Shown: positions 1-13,741, counted from the stretch's first letter. The stretch: 64,000 nucleotides of DNA from Sphingomonas citri (GCF_019429485.1 NZ_JAHXZN010000006.1:124001-188000); one strand, 5' to 3'. Program-made: numbers and translations. Notes: generated by a model not told the origin, from the sequence alone.

Positions 1-302
1 GCCGGCTGGCGGCGGCGGGGCTGATCGACAGCACGCGCGGCACCGGCGGCGGGATCCGGCTGGCGCGCCCGCCCGCGACGATCACGCTGGCGGACGTGGT
101 CGAGGCGGTCGAGGGGCCGATCGCGCTCACCGCGTGCGTCGACGCCGCCGAGCACGACTGCGCGATCGAGGGCAATTGCCGCGTCAAGCCGCATTGGAAC
201 GCGGTCAATCAGGCGGTCCGCGGCGCGCTCGCGGGGGTGACGCTGGCGTCGCTGGCCGCCGCGCCCGCGCCCGCGCCCGAACAGATGAAGGTTGAGGCAT
301 AA
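1..302 (+). CDS. Rrf2-family Fe-S-sensing transcriptional regulator of the suf operon (C-terminal part)
   Basis: The 5' end lies outside the window; the frame is open from base 3 to the TAA at 300-302. The visible ~99 residues begin in the wing of a winged helix ([17 protein letters not shown], then IRLARP and a DVVEAVEGP stretch), which is typical of Rrf2 proteins. Three cysteines follow at the spacing expected of the Fe-S ligands of IscR/SufR ([16 protein letters not shown]). It ends in an Ala/Pro-rich tail. The next gene, sufB, starts one base after the stop, so the regulator very probably heads the suf operon and represses it according to Fe-S status. That role is known for the family and inferred here. 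The IscR versus SufR subtype cannot be settled from the fragment. Confidence 0.9.
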   Translation, partial: RLAAAGLIDSTRGTGGGIRLARPPATITLADVVEAVEGPIALTACVDAAEHDCAIEGNCRVKPHWNAVNQAVRGALAGVTLASLAAAPAPAPEQMKVEA

Positions 303-303
303 C

Positions 304-1763
<1,460 letters not shown>

Positions 1764-1767
<4 letters not shown>

Positions 1768-2231
1768 CGCCGAGGGACGAGAACCGGCGCCTCAACTCCC
1801 CTCCCCTTATGGGGAGGGGCCGGGGGTGGGGCCTCTCCGCGAACGCCATCGCCGGCGTCCAAGTGAACGCGCGCGCGCTCCGCAACAACCCCACCGAACC
1901 CGAGAAGCGCCTCTGGTCCGCGTTGGCTCGCGCGCAGCTCGGCGGCTTCAAGTTCCGCCGCCAGGCCGCGATCGGCCGCTACGTCGCCGATTTCCTCTGC
2001 CCCGCGGCGCGGCTGATCGTCGAGGTCGACGGCGACACCCATGCCGACTCCGTAGCCGACATGGCGCGCGACACCGACCTGCGCGCGCTCGGCTATCGCA
2101 TCGTCCGCTTCGCCAACGCGGACGTGATGCGGAACCTCGACGGCGTGCTCGCCGCGCTGCTCGCCCAGCTTCCGGCCGTCCCCCCGCGGCGGCGCCCCAC
2201 CCCAACCCCTCCCCTGCAGGGGAGGGGCTAG
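1764..2231 (+). CDS. DUF559 (Vsr/PD-(D/E)XK-like) endonuclease-domain protein inserted in the suf operon
   Basis: A frame of up to 155 residues starting at a GTG that overlaps the sufB stop (GTGA). The core from about residue 35 to 140 is a DUF559 domain: [12 protein letters not shown], then [18 protein letters not shown], then [12 protein letters not shown], then LGYRIVRF. Glu, Asp and the E-x-D pair are placed as in PD-(D/E)XK nucleases of the Vsr group. The family's biological role is not established. Both ends are encoded by an inverted palindromic repeat: residues ~11-23 by the left copy and the last ~14 by the right copy. An internal GTG at 1863 would give a start nearer the usual domain boundary but has no clear ribosome site. 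SUF operons do not normally contain this gene, so it looks like cargo of the repeat pair. Confidence 0.85.
1798..1833 (+). repeat. Palindromic repeat A, left copy of the DUF559-bracketing pair
   Basis: CCCCTCCCC (1798-1806), four loop bases and GGGGAGGGG (1811-1819) make a 9 bp stem, followed by the arm CCGGGGGTGGGGC. The inverted partner is at 2194-2229. The same arrangement recurs at 4210-4244 and 4274-4309. It lies inside the N-terminal coding part of the DUF559 frame. Confidence 0.85.
2194..2229 (-). repeat. Palindromic repeat A, right (inverted) copy of the DUF559-bracketing pair
   Basis: GCCCCACCCCAA is followed by CCCCTCCCC, the loop TGCA and GGGGAGGGG (core 2206-2227). It is close to the reverse complement of 1798-1833 and encodes the last residues of the DUF559 frame. 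Its first ~21 bases match the copy at 4274. Confidence 0.85.
2219..2227 (+). promoter_or_regulatory. Ribosome-binding sequence of sufC supplied by the repeat arm
   Basis: GGGGAGGGG, the last arm of the right repeat copy, lies 8 bases before the sufC ATG at 2236 and is the only good Shine-Dalgarno match there. The repeat therefore appears to provide sufC translation initiation. If the arm pairs with its own CCCCTCCCC half (2206-2214), the site would be hidden. Confidence 0.6.
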
Positions 2232-2235
2232 AGAG

Positions 2236-2985
<750 letters not shown>

Positions 2986-3034
2986 TGTGTCTCCTCGCGT
3001 CCTCACCTCAACGTACGCGGCGGAGATCCGCCGC

Positions 3035-4102
3035 ATGAGCGTGCTCGACCTCCCCTCCAACCGCGAGGAAGCGTGGCGCTGGGCCGATCTCGGCGGGATC
3101 GCCGCGGCCGCCGCGCTCGCCCCCGTCGCGCGCCCCGACGCGCAGTTCCTCGATCTGCCCGGCGCCAAGCTCCTGTTCGTCGACGGTGAGCTGGACGAAG
3201 GCGCGAGCGAGCTGCACCGAGTCAGCGTCGGCGCGATCGCCCCGAGCGACCACCCGCTCGGCCGACGCGCCGCGCGCGGCTGGACGTTGCGGCTCGACGC
3301 GCGGGCGGTCGCCGACCCGGTCCAGATCGTCCATGTCGCCACCGGTGCGGAGAACCATCTCGGCGCCGCGATCGAGCTCGGCGACGACGCGGTCGCGCAG
3401 GTGATCGAGAGCTTCGTCGGCGCGGGCTGGTCGAACCGCTTCACCAGCGTCCGGCTCGGGCGCGGCGCGCGGCTGTCGCGCGCGGTGCGGCTGACCCAGG
3501 CGGCGGGCTTCGTCTCGCTGCGCGACGAGATCGCACTCGGCCAGGCGGCGAGCTTCGTCGGCACCGTGCTCGCGGCGGGCGACCAGGGCGCGCGAGTCGA
3601 CGCCGCGCTGACGCTGGCGGGCGAGGGCGGCTACGCCGAGTTCGGCGGTGCCTTGCTGACGCGCGACCGGCTCCAGCAGGAGTGCGCGGTGCGCGTGCGC
3701 CACGCCGAGCCCAACGGCCAGTCGCACCAATTGTGGCGCGCGGTCGCGGCGGACCAGTCGCAGGCGAGCCTTGCCGCCGCGGTCGAGGTGGCGCGCCACG
3801 CGCAGAAGACCGACGGCGAGCAGTCGCTGCGCGGCCTGCTGCTCGACCGCACCGCGACGGTGAACCTCAAGCCCGAGCTGGAGATCTTCGCCGACGACGT
3901 GAAATGCGCGCACGGCGCGACCGTGGGCGAGCTCGACGCGCGCGCGCTCTTCTACATGCAGAGCCGCGGCATCCCGGCGGCGCGCGCCAAGGCGCTGCTG
4001 ACGCACGCCTTCGTCGCCGACGCGCTCGACCGCATCGCCGAGGAGACGGTGCGCGCGGCGTTCGCGGCGGACGCCGCGGCCTGGCTGGAGCGCGCGCTGT
4101 GA
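3035..4102 (+). CDS. sufD: Fe-S cluster assembly protein SufD
   Basis: A SufB/SufD-family protein of 355 residues and the partner of SufB in the SufBC2D scaffold. The diagnostic C-terminal block reads KPELEIFADDVKCAHGAT, followed by GELDARALFYMQSRGIP. The N-terminus SNREEAWRWADL is typical of alphaproteobacterial SufD. The frame is open upstream to a GTG at 2957, but that would overlap sufC and adds an unconserved Arg-rich stretch, so the ATG at 3035 is preferred. It has the same strand and spacing as the rest of the operon. The 274 bp gap after it holds an inverted pair of A repeats. Confidence 0.95.
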   Translation: MSVLDLPSNREEAWRWADLGGIAAAAALAPVARPDAQFLDLPGAKLLFVDGELDEGASELHRVSVGAIAPSDHPLGRRAARGWTLRLDARAVADPVQIVHVATGAENHLGAAIELGDDAVAQVIESFVGAGWSNRFTSVRLGRGARLSRAVRLTQAAGFVSLRDEIALGQAASFVGTVLAAGDQGARVDAALTLAGEGGYAEFGGALLTRDRLQQECAVRVRHAEPNGQSHQLWRAVAADQSQASLAAAVEVARHAQKTDGEQSLRGLLLDRTATVNLKPELEIFADDVKCAHGATVGELDARALFYMQSRGIPAARAKALLTHAFVADALDRIAEETVRAAFAADAAAWLERAL

Positions 4103-4209
4103 CTTTGTCCTACGCGCGGGTCCGGTGCGAAGGGGCGGGGGTGATGACTCGCGGTTCCTCGAACACCGACACGCGCGTGGGGCACGGGCGTTTGACACGG
4201 GCGCACTCA

Positions 4210-4244
4210 CCCCGCCCCTTCAGGGGAGGGGTCGGGGGTGGGGC
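4210..4244 (+). repeat. Palindromic repeat A, left copy of the short pair between sufD and sufS
   Basis: CCCCGCCCC, the loop TTCA and GGGGAGGGG (4210-4231) are followed by TCGGGGGTGGGGC. It has the same architecture as 1798-1833, but the inverted partner begins after only about 30 bases. Confidence 0.85.
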
Positions 4245-4273
4245 GTTTCCACGAGGGGAGCATCCGTCGAGGC

Positions 4274-4309
4274 GCCCCACCCCAACCCCTCCACTGAAGG
4301 GGAGGGGCT
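4274..4309 (-). repeat. Palindromic repeat A, right copy of the short pair between sufD and sufS
   Basis: GCCCCACCCCAA is followed by CCCCTCCAC, the loop TGAA and GGGGAGGGG. It is inverted relative to 4210-4244 and matches the first half of the copy at 2194. The pair contains no gene. The whole structure may fold into one long hairpin in the suf transcript between sufD and sufS. Confidence 0.85.
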
Positions 4310-4376
4310 CGGCACCTCGCGCCGCGCGCCGCATACCCTCCTTCCGACTCAACTTCCGCAACATTGGGGAGCGCGC

Positions 4377-5597
4377 ATGACCGTCCTGATCGCCGATCCC
4401 GCCGCGCGCCCGCTCGACGTCGTCGCGGATTTCCCCGCCATCCCCCCCGGCTGGGCCTATCTCGACACCGCCGCCACGGCGCAGAAGCCGCGCGCGGTGA
4501 TCGACGCGATCACGCGCGGCTACGACACCGATTACGCCACGGTCCACCGCGGCGTGTACCAGCGCTCCGCCGATATGACCCTGGCCTATGAGGCCGCGCG
4601 CGAGACCGTCGCACGCTTCGTCAACGCCACGCCCGACGAGATCGTCTTCGTCCGCGGCGCGACCGAGGCGATCAACCTCGTCGCCCAGTCGTTCGCCGCC
4701 ACGCGCCTCACGGCGGGCGACCGCATCCTGCTCTCCACGCTCGAGCATCACAGCAACATCGTGCCGTGGCAGATGGTGGCCGAGCGAGTCGGCGCCGCGA
4801 TCGACGTCGTGCCGCTCACCGCCGACCAGCGCATCGACCTCGACGCGATGGCGCGGATGCTCCGCCCCGAGCACAAGCTGGTCGCGCTCGCGCACGTCTC
4901 GAACGTGCTCGGCTCGATGCTCGACGTGCGCCGGGCGAGCGAACTCGCGCACGCGGCCGGCGCGACGATCCTGATCGACGGCTGCCAGGCGGTGGCGCGG
5001 CTGCCGGTCGACGTGCGCGCGCTCGGCTGCGACTTCTACGTCTTCTCGGGGCACAAGCTGTACGGCCCGACCGGGATCGGCGTGCTGTGGGGCCGGCGCG
5101 CACTGCTCGACTCGATGCCGCCCTACCAGGGCGGCGGCTCGATGATCGACCGCGTGTCGTTCGAGCGCACCACCTACGCCCCCGCGCCGACGCGGTTCGA
5201 GGCGGGGACGCCGCATATCGTCGGCGCGCTGGGGCTCGCCGCCGCGATCGGCTATGTGCAGGGGATCGGGCTCGAGCGGATCCACGCGCACGAGACCGCG
5301 CTGGTGGCGCAGGCGCGCGAGGCGCTCGGGCGGATCAACTCGGTGCGCGTGCTCGGGCCGGCGGACAGCGCCGGGATCGTCTCCTTCGCGATGGAGGGGG
5401 TGCATCCGCACGACATCGGCACCATCTTGGACGAGTCGAAGGTGGCGATCCGCGCCGGCCATCATTGCGCGCAGCCGCTGATGGCGGCGCTGGGCGTCGA
5501 GGCGACCGCGCGCGCCAGCTTCGGCGTGTACAACGGCCCCGACGACGTCGCCGCGCTGGCAGCGGGGATCGAGCGCGTGGCCCGGATCTTCGGATGA
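4377..5597 (+). CDS. sufS: Cysteine desulfurase SufS
   Basis: A PLP-dependent group II cysteine desulfurase of 406 residues, which takes sulfur from cysteine and passes it to the SUF scaffold. The Schiff-base lysine is K227 in FSGHKLYGPTGIG. The persulfide cysteine is C364 in IRAGHHCAQPLM, the number known for E. coli SufS. The cofactor-binding patch GATEAINLVAQS and the EHHSNIVPW segment are present. The frame is open upstream through the repeats, but the ATG at 4377 follows GGGGAG at a normal distance and matches the family N-terminus. No sufE or sufU sulfur acceptor is visible in the window. Confidence 0.96.
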   Translation: MTVLIADPAARPLDVVADFPAIPPGWAYLDTAATAQKPRAVIDAITRGYDTDYATVHRGVYQRSADMTLAYEAARETVARFVNATPDEIVFVRGATEAINLVAQSFAATRLTAGDRILLSTLEHHSNIVPWQMVAERVGAAIDVVPLTADQRIDLDAMARMLRPEHKLVALAHVSNVLGSMLDVRRASELAHAAGATILIDGCQAVARLPVDVRALGCDFYVFSGHKLYGPTGIGVLWGRRALLDSMPPYQGGGSMIDRVSFERTTYAPAPTRFEAGTPHIVGALGLAAAIGYVQGIGLERIHAHETALVAQAREALGRINSVRVLGPADSAGIVSFAMEGVHPHDIGTILDESKVAIRAGHHCAQPLMAALGVEATARASFGVYNGPDDVAALAAGIERVARIFG

Positions 5598-5622
5598 CGG
5601 TTTTGGATAGGGACGAGGGACG

Positions 5623-6093
5623 ATGAGCGACCCGATCAAGGTCGAGGAAGTCGAGACGGTGCAGGCACCGCCGCGCGCCAAGGTGTCCGACGCGGTCGAG
5701 CCCGCGGGCGGCGAGAGGCGGCAGCGCGACTACCTCGCCGGCTTCCTGGCGCAGCAGCCCGCCGGCGGCGAGGCGCCGCACGAGCCCGGCGGCGCGCTGT
5801 ACGAGGGCGTGATCGACGCGCTCAAGGAGATCTACGACCCCGAGATCCCGGTGAACATCTACGACCTGGGCCTGATCTACGCGGTCGAGGTGACCGACGC
5901 AGGGCAGGCGACGGTGACGATGACGCTGACGACGCCCAACTGCCCGGTCGCCGAGTCGATGCCGGGCGAGGTGGAAATGCGCGTCGCCGCGGTGCCCGGG
6001 ATCGCCTTCGCCGACGTCAATCTGGTGTGGGATCCGCCGTGGGATCCGCAGAAGATGTCGGACGACGCCAAGCTCGAACTGGGGATGCTGTGA
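5623..6093 (+). CDS. sufT: SUF-associated DUF59/MIP18-family protein
   Basis: A protein of 156 residues: an Ala/Pro-rich N-terminal ~55 residues, then a DUF59 domain with DALKEIYDPEIPVNIYDLGL, the TPNCPVAESMPGEV loop and LVWDPPWDPQKMSDDAKLEL. In suf operons this family is linked to Fe-S protein maturation (SufT/MIP18 type). The exact step is not settled. The start follows GGGACGAGGGACG 25 bases after sufS. The stop overlaps the sufA start (TGATG), which points to translational coupling. Confidence 0.92.
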   Translation: MSDPIKVEEVETVQAPPRAKVSDAVEPAGGERRQRDYLAGFLAQQPAGGEAPHEPGGALYEGVIDALKEIYDPEIPVNIYDLGLIYAVEVTDAGQATVTMTLTTPNCPVAESMPGEVEMRVAAVPGIAFADVNLVWDPPWDPQKMSDDAKLELGML

Positions 6094-6446
6094 TGGTCAC
6101 CACCCTGCGCGCGCGCCCCGCCGCGCTGAACCTCACCGCGAGCGCCGAGGCGCGCATCGCCGAGCTGATGCGCAAGGCGCCCGAGGGCGCGATCGGGGTG
6201 AAGCTGTCGACGCCGCGGCGCGGCTGCTCGGGGCTGGCCTATTCGGTCGATTATGTCGAGGCGGCGAGCACGATGGACGAGCGGATCGAGACGCCGGGCG
6301 GGGTGCTGTTCGTCGACGGCGCGTCGCTGCTCTACCTGATCGGCTCGACGATGGACTGGGTCGAGGACGATTTCACCGCTGGGTTCGTGTTCAACAATCC
6401 CAACGCCAAGGGTGCGTGCGGCTGCGGGGAGAGCTTCACGGTGTGA
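6093..6446 (+). CDS. sufA: A-type Fe-S carrier SufA/IscA
   Basis: An A-type carrier of 117 residues that passes clusters from the scaffold to apo-proteins. The three cluster-ligand cysteines are present: one in RRGCSGLAYSVDY and two in GACGCGESF. The ATG at 6093 overlaps the stop of the preceding gene; a longer upstream frame is a shadow of that gene. This is the last gene of the suf operon. An F-type palindromic element follows 26 bases downstream and may end or stabilise the transcript. Confidence 0.95.
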   Translation: MVTTLRARPAALNLTASAEARIAELMRKAPEGAIGVKLSTPRRGCSGLAYSVDYVEAASTMDERIETPGGVLFVDGASLLYLIGSTMDWVEDDFTAGFVFNNPNAKGACGCGESFTV

Positions 6447-6471
6447 AGCGGGGCATCCTGGCTCTCGCTCA

Positions 6472-6599
6472 CTCTCGTTCGTGCTGAGGAGCCACTGAGC
6501 TCGTCGAAGTGGCGTCTCGAAGCACCGGCGCGACGGTCGCGGAGGTGCTTCGGGACGAGGCTTCGACGTCGCTCAGCCTCTCCTCAGCACGAACGGGAG
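6472..6599. repeat. Palindromic element F, copy 1
   Basis: The left end CTCTCGTTCGTGCTGAGGAG and the right end CTCCTCAGCACGAACGGGAG are near-perfect inverted repeats enclosing about 128 bp. Internal blocks such as CGTCGAAGTGGCG and the CTTCGACG stretch are also inverted. A second copy is at 54657-54781. It occupies most of the gap between sufA and the YihY gene. Confidence 0.8.
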
Positions 6600-6688
6600 T
6601 GACAACGCACCGACGACATCCCGACCCGTTCACCTCGCGCAACAATTCTCCACGGACCCTCCGTCGCGCTGCGGCGTTGCCCGGGATA

Positions 6689-7600
6689 ATGCGAGTCGAC
6701 CTCTCTTCCGCCGACCTGTGGCGCTCCTTCCGCGCCGACTGGTGGGGCCAGCTCAAGCGCGCCTACACCGCCTCCAACGACGACAATCTCGGTCTGATCG
6801 CGGCGGGCGCGGCCTTCTACATCATCTCGTCGATCGCGCCGATCCTGGCCGTGACGGTGCTGGGCTACGGCCTGTTCGCCGACGCGCAGACGGTGCAGGA
6901 GGATATCCGCGCGCTGTTCGCCGCTTTCCCGCGCGACGTCGCGGTGCTGATCGGCCAGCAGCTCGACACGGTGGTGTCGGGCTCGCAGGGCAAGAAGGGG
7001 CTCGGCATCATCCTGGCGCTGGCGATCGCGCTGTACGGCGGCAGCAAGGCCGCCACCTCGATGATGACCGCGCTCAACGTCGCCTATGAGGTGAAGGACA
7101 AGCGCAGCTTCGTTATCTGGACGCTCACCTCCTTCGCGATCGTCCTCGCCGGCGTGGTGCTGGTGCTGACCGGCATCGCCGCGAGCGCGCTGGCCGCCTT
7201 CATCGGCACGCTAATCCCGTGGTTCCCGGCCGTGGTGCTGGTGGTGATCCGGATCGCGACCTATCTCGCGCTCGCATTGCTGGTGATCACCGGCGCGTCG
7301 CTGCTGTTCCGCTTCGGCCCCTACCGGCCTGGGGCGAGGCTGCGCTGGGCGACGCCGGGGACGGTGGTGGCGACCGCGGTGTGGCTGCTCGCGAACGTCG
7401 GGTTCAGCCTCTATGTCGCCAATTTCGGCAATTACGGCGCGACCTACGGCTCGCTCAGCGCGATCATCGTGGTGCTCACCTGGCTGTGGATCAGCGTCTA
7501 CGCCTTCCTGCTCGGCGCCGCGCTCGACGTGCAGGCCTATCGCGGCCGGAGCGATCATCCCGCCATCTCGGACATAGCCACCGCGCCGCCGCGGGGTTAG
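6689..7600 (+). CDS. YihY/BrkB-family inner-membrane protein
   Basis: A protein of 303 residues. The ORF opens upstream inside element F, but the ATG at 6689 fits the family N-terminus (WWGQLKRAYTASNDDN). The sequence has the BrkB-type pattern: LGLIAAGAAFYIISSIAPIL near residue 35, then several long hydrophobic segments (around residues 95-130, 140-175, 180-215 and 240-290) and the family motif GATYGSLSAIIVVLTWLW. The N- and C-termini are hydrophilic. Members are six-helix inner-membrane proteins of uncertain function; the old RNase BN label is not supported. It is followed by glgP after 36 bases without an obvious terminator, so read-through is possible. Confidence 0.9.
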   Translation: MRVDLSSADLWRSFRADWWGQLKRAYTASNDDNLGLIAAGAAFYIISSIAPILAVTVLGYGLFADAQTVQEDIRALFAAFPRDVAVLIGQQLDTVVSGSQGKKGLGIILALAIALYGGSKAATSMMTALNVAYEVKDKRSFVIWTLTSFAIVLAGVVLVLTGIAASALAAFIGTLIPWFPAVVLVVIRIATYLALALLVITGASLLFRFGPYRPGARLRWATPGTVVATAVWLLANVGFSLYVANFGNYGATYGSLSAIIVVLTWLWISVYAFLLGAALDVQAYRGRSDHPAISDIATAPPRG

Positions 7601-7636
7601 GGTCCGCATCGACTTCATCGCCCGGGGGCCAGACAC

Positions 7637-10056
<2,420 letters not shown>

Positions 10057-10060
<4 letters not shown>

Positions 10061-12222
10061 GGCCGCCGGCAGCAGCGATCGACGCGCTGCTCGACGGCAC
10101 CAGCGCCGATCCCTTCGCTCTGCTCGGCGCGCATGCCGGGCCCGGGGGCACGTTCGCGCGCGCCTGGATACCGGGCGCGGAGAGCGCCGAGCCGCACACG
10201 CTCGCGGGCGCGCCGCTCGGCACGCTCGACCGCGTCGACGACCGCGGCTTGTTCGAGGGCGTGATCGAGGGCGATCCGCAGCCGCTGCGCTACCGCGCGC
10301 GCGGCGGCGGGGCGGAATGGTGGGTGACCGACCCGTACAGCTTCGGCCCCGTGCTCGGCCCGGTCGACGACCTGCTGATGAACGAGGGTACGCACTTCCG
10401 CCTCTACGACAAGCTCGGCGCGCACCTGCTCCACCACGAGGGCGCGGATGGCGTGCATTTCGCGGTGTGGGCGCCCAACGCGCGGCGCGTCGCGTTGGTG
10501 GGCGACTTCAACGACTGGGACGCGCGCCGCCACGGCATGCGGCTGCGCGCCGACACCGGCGTGTGGGAGATCTTCCTCCCCGACATCGGCGCCGGCCGCG
10601 CCTACAAATATGCCATCACCGGCCCCGACGGCGTGATGCAGCCGCTCAAGGCCGACCCGTACGCCTTCGCCGCCGAGCTGCGCCCGAAGACCGCCTCGCT
10701 CACCACCGCGCCGCCGACCCACGAATGGGGGGACGATGCGCACCGCGACGCCTGGGCCTCGGTCGACCCGCGGCGCGTCCCGATCAGCATCTACGAGGTT
10801 CACGCCGGCAGCTGGGACCGCGACGAGAACGGCTGGTATCTCAGCTGGGACCAGCTCGCCGAGCGGTTGATCCCCTATGCCGTGGCGATGGGCTTCACGC
10901 ACATCGAGTTCATGCCGATCTCGGAACATCCCTACGATCCGAGCTGGGGCTATCAGACCACCGGGCTGTTCGCGCCCAGCGCGCGCTTCGGCGACCATGA
11001 GGGGTTCGCGCGCTTCGTCGACGGCGCGCACCGCGCCGGCCTCGGCGTGCTGCTCGACTGGGTGCCGGCGCACTTCCCGACCGACGCGCACGGGCTCGCG
11101 CATTTCGACGGCACCGCTTTGTACGAGCACCAGGATCCGCGGCTGGGCTACCATCCCGACTGGAACACCGCGATCTACAATTTCGGGCGGCGCGAGGTGT
11201 CCGCCTTCCTCGTCAACAACGCTTTGTTCTGGGCCGAGCGCTACCATGTCGACGGGCTGCGCGTCGATGCGGTGGCGTCGATGCTGTACCGCGACTATTC
11301 GCGCAAGGCCGGCGAGTGGATCCCCAATACCGAGGGCGGTCGCGAGAATTGGGAAGCGGTGAACTTCCTGCGCGCCACCAACAAGGCGGTCTACGCGCGT
11401 CATCCCGGCGTGATCACCGTGGCGGAAGAGTCGACCAGCTGGCCCGGTGTGACCACGCCCGCCTATGACGAGGGCGCCGCCAGCGCGCTGGGCTTCGGCT
11501 TCAAGTGGAACATGGGCTGGATGCACGACACGCTCCAGTACATGGCGCGCGACCCGATCCACCGCCGCCACCACCACCACAACATCACCTTCGGGCTGGT
11601 CTACGCCTTCAGCGAGAATTTCGTCCTGCCGATCAGCCACGACGAGGTGGTGCACGGCAAGGGCTCGATGCTCACCAAGATGGCCGGCGACGACTGGCAG
11701 AAGTTCGCCAACCTGCGCGCCTATTATGCGATGATGTGGGGCTATCCCGGCAAGAAGCTGCTGTTCATGGGGCAGGAGTTCGCGCAGCGCCAGGAGTGGA
11801 GCGAGGAGCGCGCGCTCGACTGGGGGCTGACCAACTCGTCCGCGCACGACGGGGTGCGCAAGCTCGTGCGCGATCTCAACAAGGTCTATCGCGAGCGGCG
11901 GGCGTTGCACGCGCGCGACTGTGAGGCCGAGGGGTTCGAGTGGCTGATCGGCGACGACGCGGAGAACTCGGTGTTCGCCTGGCTGCGTCGCGCGCCCGGT
12001 GCGCCGCCGGTAGCGGTGATCGTGAACATGACCCCGGTGGCGCGGATGCCCTATCGCGTGCCGCTGCCGCTAGAGGGACGCTGGCGCGAGCTGATCAACT
12101 CGGACGCGCAGGAATATTGGGGGTCGGGGCTCGGCAATCTCGGCGGCGTCGTCGCGGCGGCGGGCTATGCTGATGTGACCCTGCCGCCGCTGGCGACCGT
12201 GATGCTGGAGTTCGAAGAGTGA
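10057..12222 (+). CDS. glgB: 1,4-alpha-glucan branching enzyme
   Basis: A GH13 branching enzyme of 721 residues. An N-terminal early-set domain with a CBM48 module (VHFAVWAPNARRVALVGDFN) precedes the barrel. The nucleophile Asp is in GLRVDAVASMLYRDYSRKAG near residue 403, the acid/base Glu in VAEESTSWPGV near 457, and the third carboxylate in ISHDEVVHGKGSM. Both the N-terminal and CBM48 modules are present, so the protein is full length. It starts at a GTG overlapping the glgP stop. A short antisense gene follows instead of an immediate glgC. Confidence 0.96.
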
Positions 12223-12229
12223 ACCGCGG

Positions 12230-12349
12230 TCAGAAGATTCGCGTGAGCACCGCGATGATCATGGCCCAGGCCAGGATCGAGGGAATAATGGCCGTCATCA
12301 ACCCGCGGATCAGACCGTCGGGCGAACGATACGGATATGCGCGATCCAT
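12230..12349 (-). CDS. Small single-pass membrane protein, 39 residues, in a stress-promoter context
   Basis: A 39-codon gene antisense to the glycogen operon between glgB and glgC. The N-terminus MDRAYPYRSPDG is hydrophilic; the rest (LIRGLMTAIIPSILAWAM, then IIAVLTRIF) is one hydrophobic helix. The ATG at 12349 is preceded by AGAGGAT at good spacing. A perfect GGAAC-N16-CGTT promoter lies about 54 bases upstream on the same strand. The frame extends 5' to 12511, but that part crosses the promoter and the glgC start and is unlikely to be translated. I do not recognise a family. Ribosome site, promoter and membrane segment together make a real gene likely. A membrane role in the general stress response is inferred. 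Confidence 0.7.
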   Translation of the reverse strand: MDRAYPYRSPDGLIRGLMTAIIPSILAWAMIIAVLTRIF

Positions 12350-12402
12350 TGCAGATCCTCTCTTATCATTGTCGTTCCTTGATACGCCATCACTGACTGA
12401 GC

Positions 12403-12427
12403 AACGCGGAATCTGCTCGAGCGTTCC
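12403..12427 (-). promoter_or_regulatory. EcfG-type (general stress sigma factor) promoter
   Basis: Read on the minus strand, GGAAC (12427-12423) and CGTT (12406-12403) are separated by exactly 16 bases, the consensus for EcfG sigma factors that run the alphaproteobacterial general stress response. It is oriented towards the 39-residue membrane-protein gene at 12230-12349, with a predicted leader of roughly 45-50 bases. No other exact match in a promoter position was noticed elsewhere in the window. Confidence 0.7.
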
Positions 12428-12480
12428 GAACCTAACCGGCCGACGCGCGGCAGTAAAGACGATACAGGGAGGAGTCTGAC

Positions 12481-13740
12481 GTGGACGAACGCAGAGGTCA
12501 GCCGCTGGCACGTGACGCCATGGCCTATGTTCTGGCCGGCGGGCGCGGGAGCCGCCTCAAGGAACTTACCGATACGCGAGCGAAACCAGCCGTCTATTTC
12601 GGGGGCAAGAGCCGGATCATCGATTTCGCGCTGTCCAACGCGATCAACTCGGGCATCCGGCGGATCGGTGTCGCGACGCAATACAAGGCGCACTCGCTGA
12701 TCCGCCACCTGCAGCGCGGCTGGAACTTCCTCCGCCCCGAGCGCAACGAGAGCTTCGACATCCTGCCCGCCTCGCAGCGTATCAGCGAGTTCCAATGGTA
12801 TGAGGGCACCGCCGACGCGGTCTACCAGAACATCGACATCATCCAGGACATCGCGCCCGAGTTCATGGTGATCCTGGCGGGCGACCACATCTACAAGATG
12901 GACTATGAGATCATGCTGCGGCAGCACTGCGACAGCGGTGCCGACGTGACCGTGGCTTGCCTCGAAGTGCCGCGGCACGAGGCCAGCGCGTTCGGCGTGA
13001 TGCACGTCGACGAGCAGGACCGGATCATCGACTTCGTCGAGAAGCCCGCCGACCCGCCCTCGATCCCGGGCCAGCCCGATCTCGCGCTCGCCAGCCTCGG
13101 CATCTACGTCTTCCACACTCGGCTGCTGATCGACCAGCTCCGCCGCGACGCCGCGACCGAAGGATCGGCGCGCGACTTCGGCAAGGACATCATCCCGTAC
13201 CTGGTCAAGAACGGCAACGCCTATGCGCACCGCTTCTCCGCCAGCTGTGTCCGCTCGCCCGAGGAGCCCGCGGCCTATTGGCGCGACGTCGGCACGGTCG
13301 ACGCCTATTGGGAGGCGAGCATCGACCTCACCGACGTGGTGCCGCAGCTCGACCTCTACGACCGCGAGTGGCCACTGTGGACCTACTCGGAGCTGACCCC
13401 GCCGGCCAAGTTCGTCCACGACATCGAGGGCCGGCGCGGCCAGGCGGTGTCGAGCCTGATCGCGGGCGACACGATCATCTCGGGCTCGAACGTGCATCGC
13501 AGCCTGGTGTCCACCGGGGTGCGCGCGCACAGCTTCTCGTCGCTCGACGAGGCGGTGGTGCTGCCCTATTGCCACATCGGCCGCGGCGCCAAGCTGAGCA
13601 AGGTGGTGCTCGACCGCGGCGTGATCATCCCCGACGGGCTGATCGTCGGCGAGGATCCGGAGGCCGACGCGCAGCGCTTCCGTCGTACCGACAAGGGGGT
13701 GTGCCTGATCACCCAGCCGATGATCGATCGCCTCGGCTGA
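12481..13740 (+). CDS. glgC: Glucose-1-phosphate adenylyltransferase (ADP-glucose pyrophosphorylase)
   Basis: An enzyme of 419 residues that makes ADP-glucose from glucose-1-phosphate and ATP, the committed step of glycogen synthesis. Visible motifs are the nucleotide-binding [20 protein letters not shown], the [15 protein letters not shown] block, [16 protein letters not shown] and a C-terminal left-handed helix region ending in a PMIDRLG segment. The start is GTG at 12481 with GGAGG eight bases upstream. It is separated from glgB by the antisense small gene, so it may also have its own promoter; none was recognised. glgA begins one base after the stop. Confidence 0.96.
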   Translation: MDERRGQPLARDAMAYVLAGGRGSRLKELTDTRAKPAVYFGGKSRIIDFALSNAINSGIRRIGVATQYKAHSLIRHLQRGWNFLRPERNESFDILPASQRISEFQWYEGTADAVYQNIDIIQDIAPEFMVILAGDHIYKMDYEIMLRQHCDSGADVTVACLEVPRHEASAFGVMHVDEQDRIIDFVEKPADPPSIPGQPDLALASLGIYVFHTRLLIDQLRRDAATEGSARDFGKDIIPYLVKNGNAYAHRFSASCVRSPEEPAAYWRDVGTVDAYWEASIDLTDVVPQLDLYDREWPLWTYSELTPPAKFVHDIEGRRGQAVSSLIAGDTIISGSNVHRSLVSTGVRAHSFSSLDEAVVLPYCHIGRGAKLSKVVLDRGVIIPDGLIVGEDPEADAQRFRRTDKGVCLITQPMIDRLG

Positions 13741-13741
13741 C

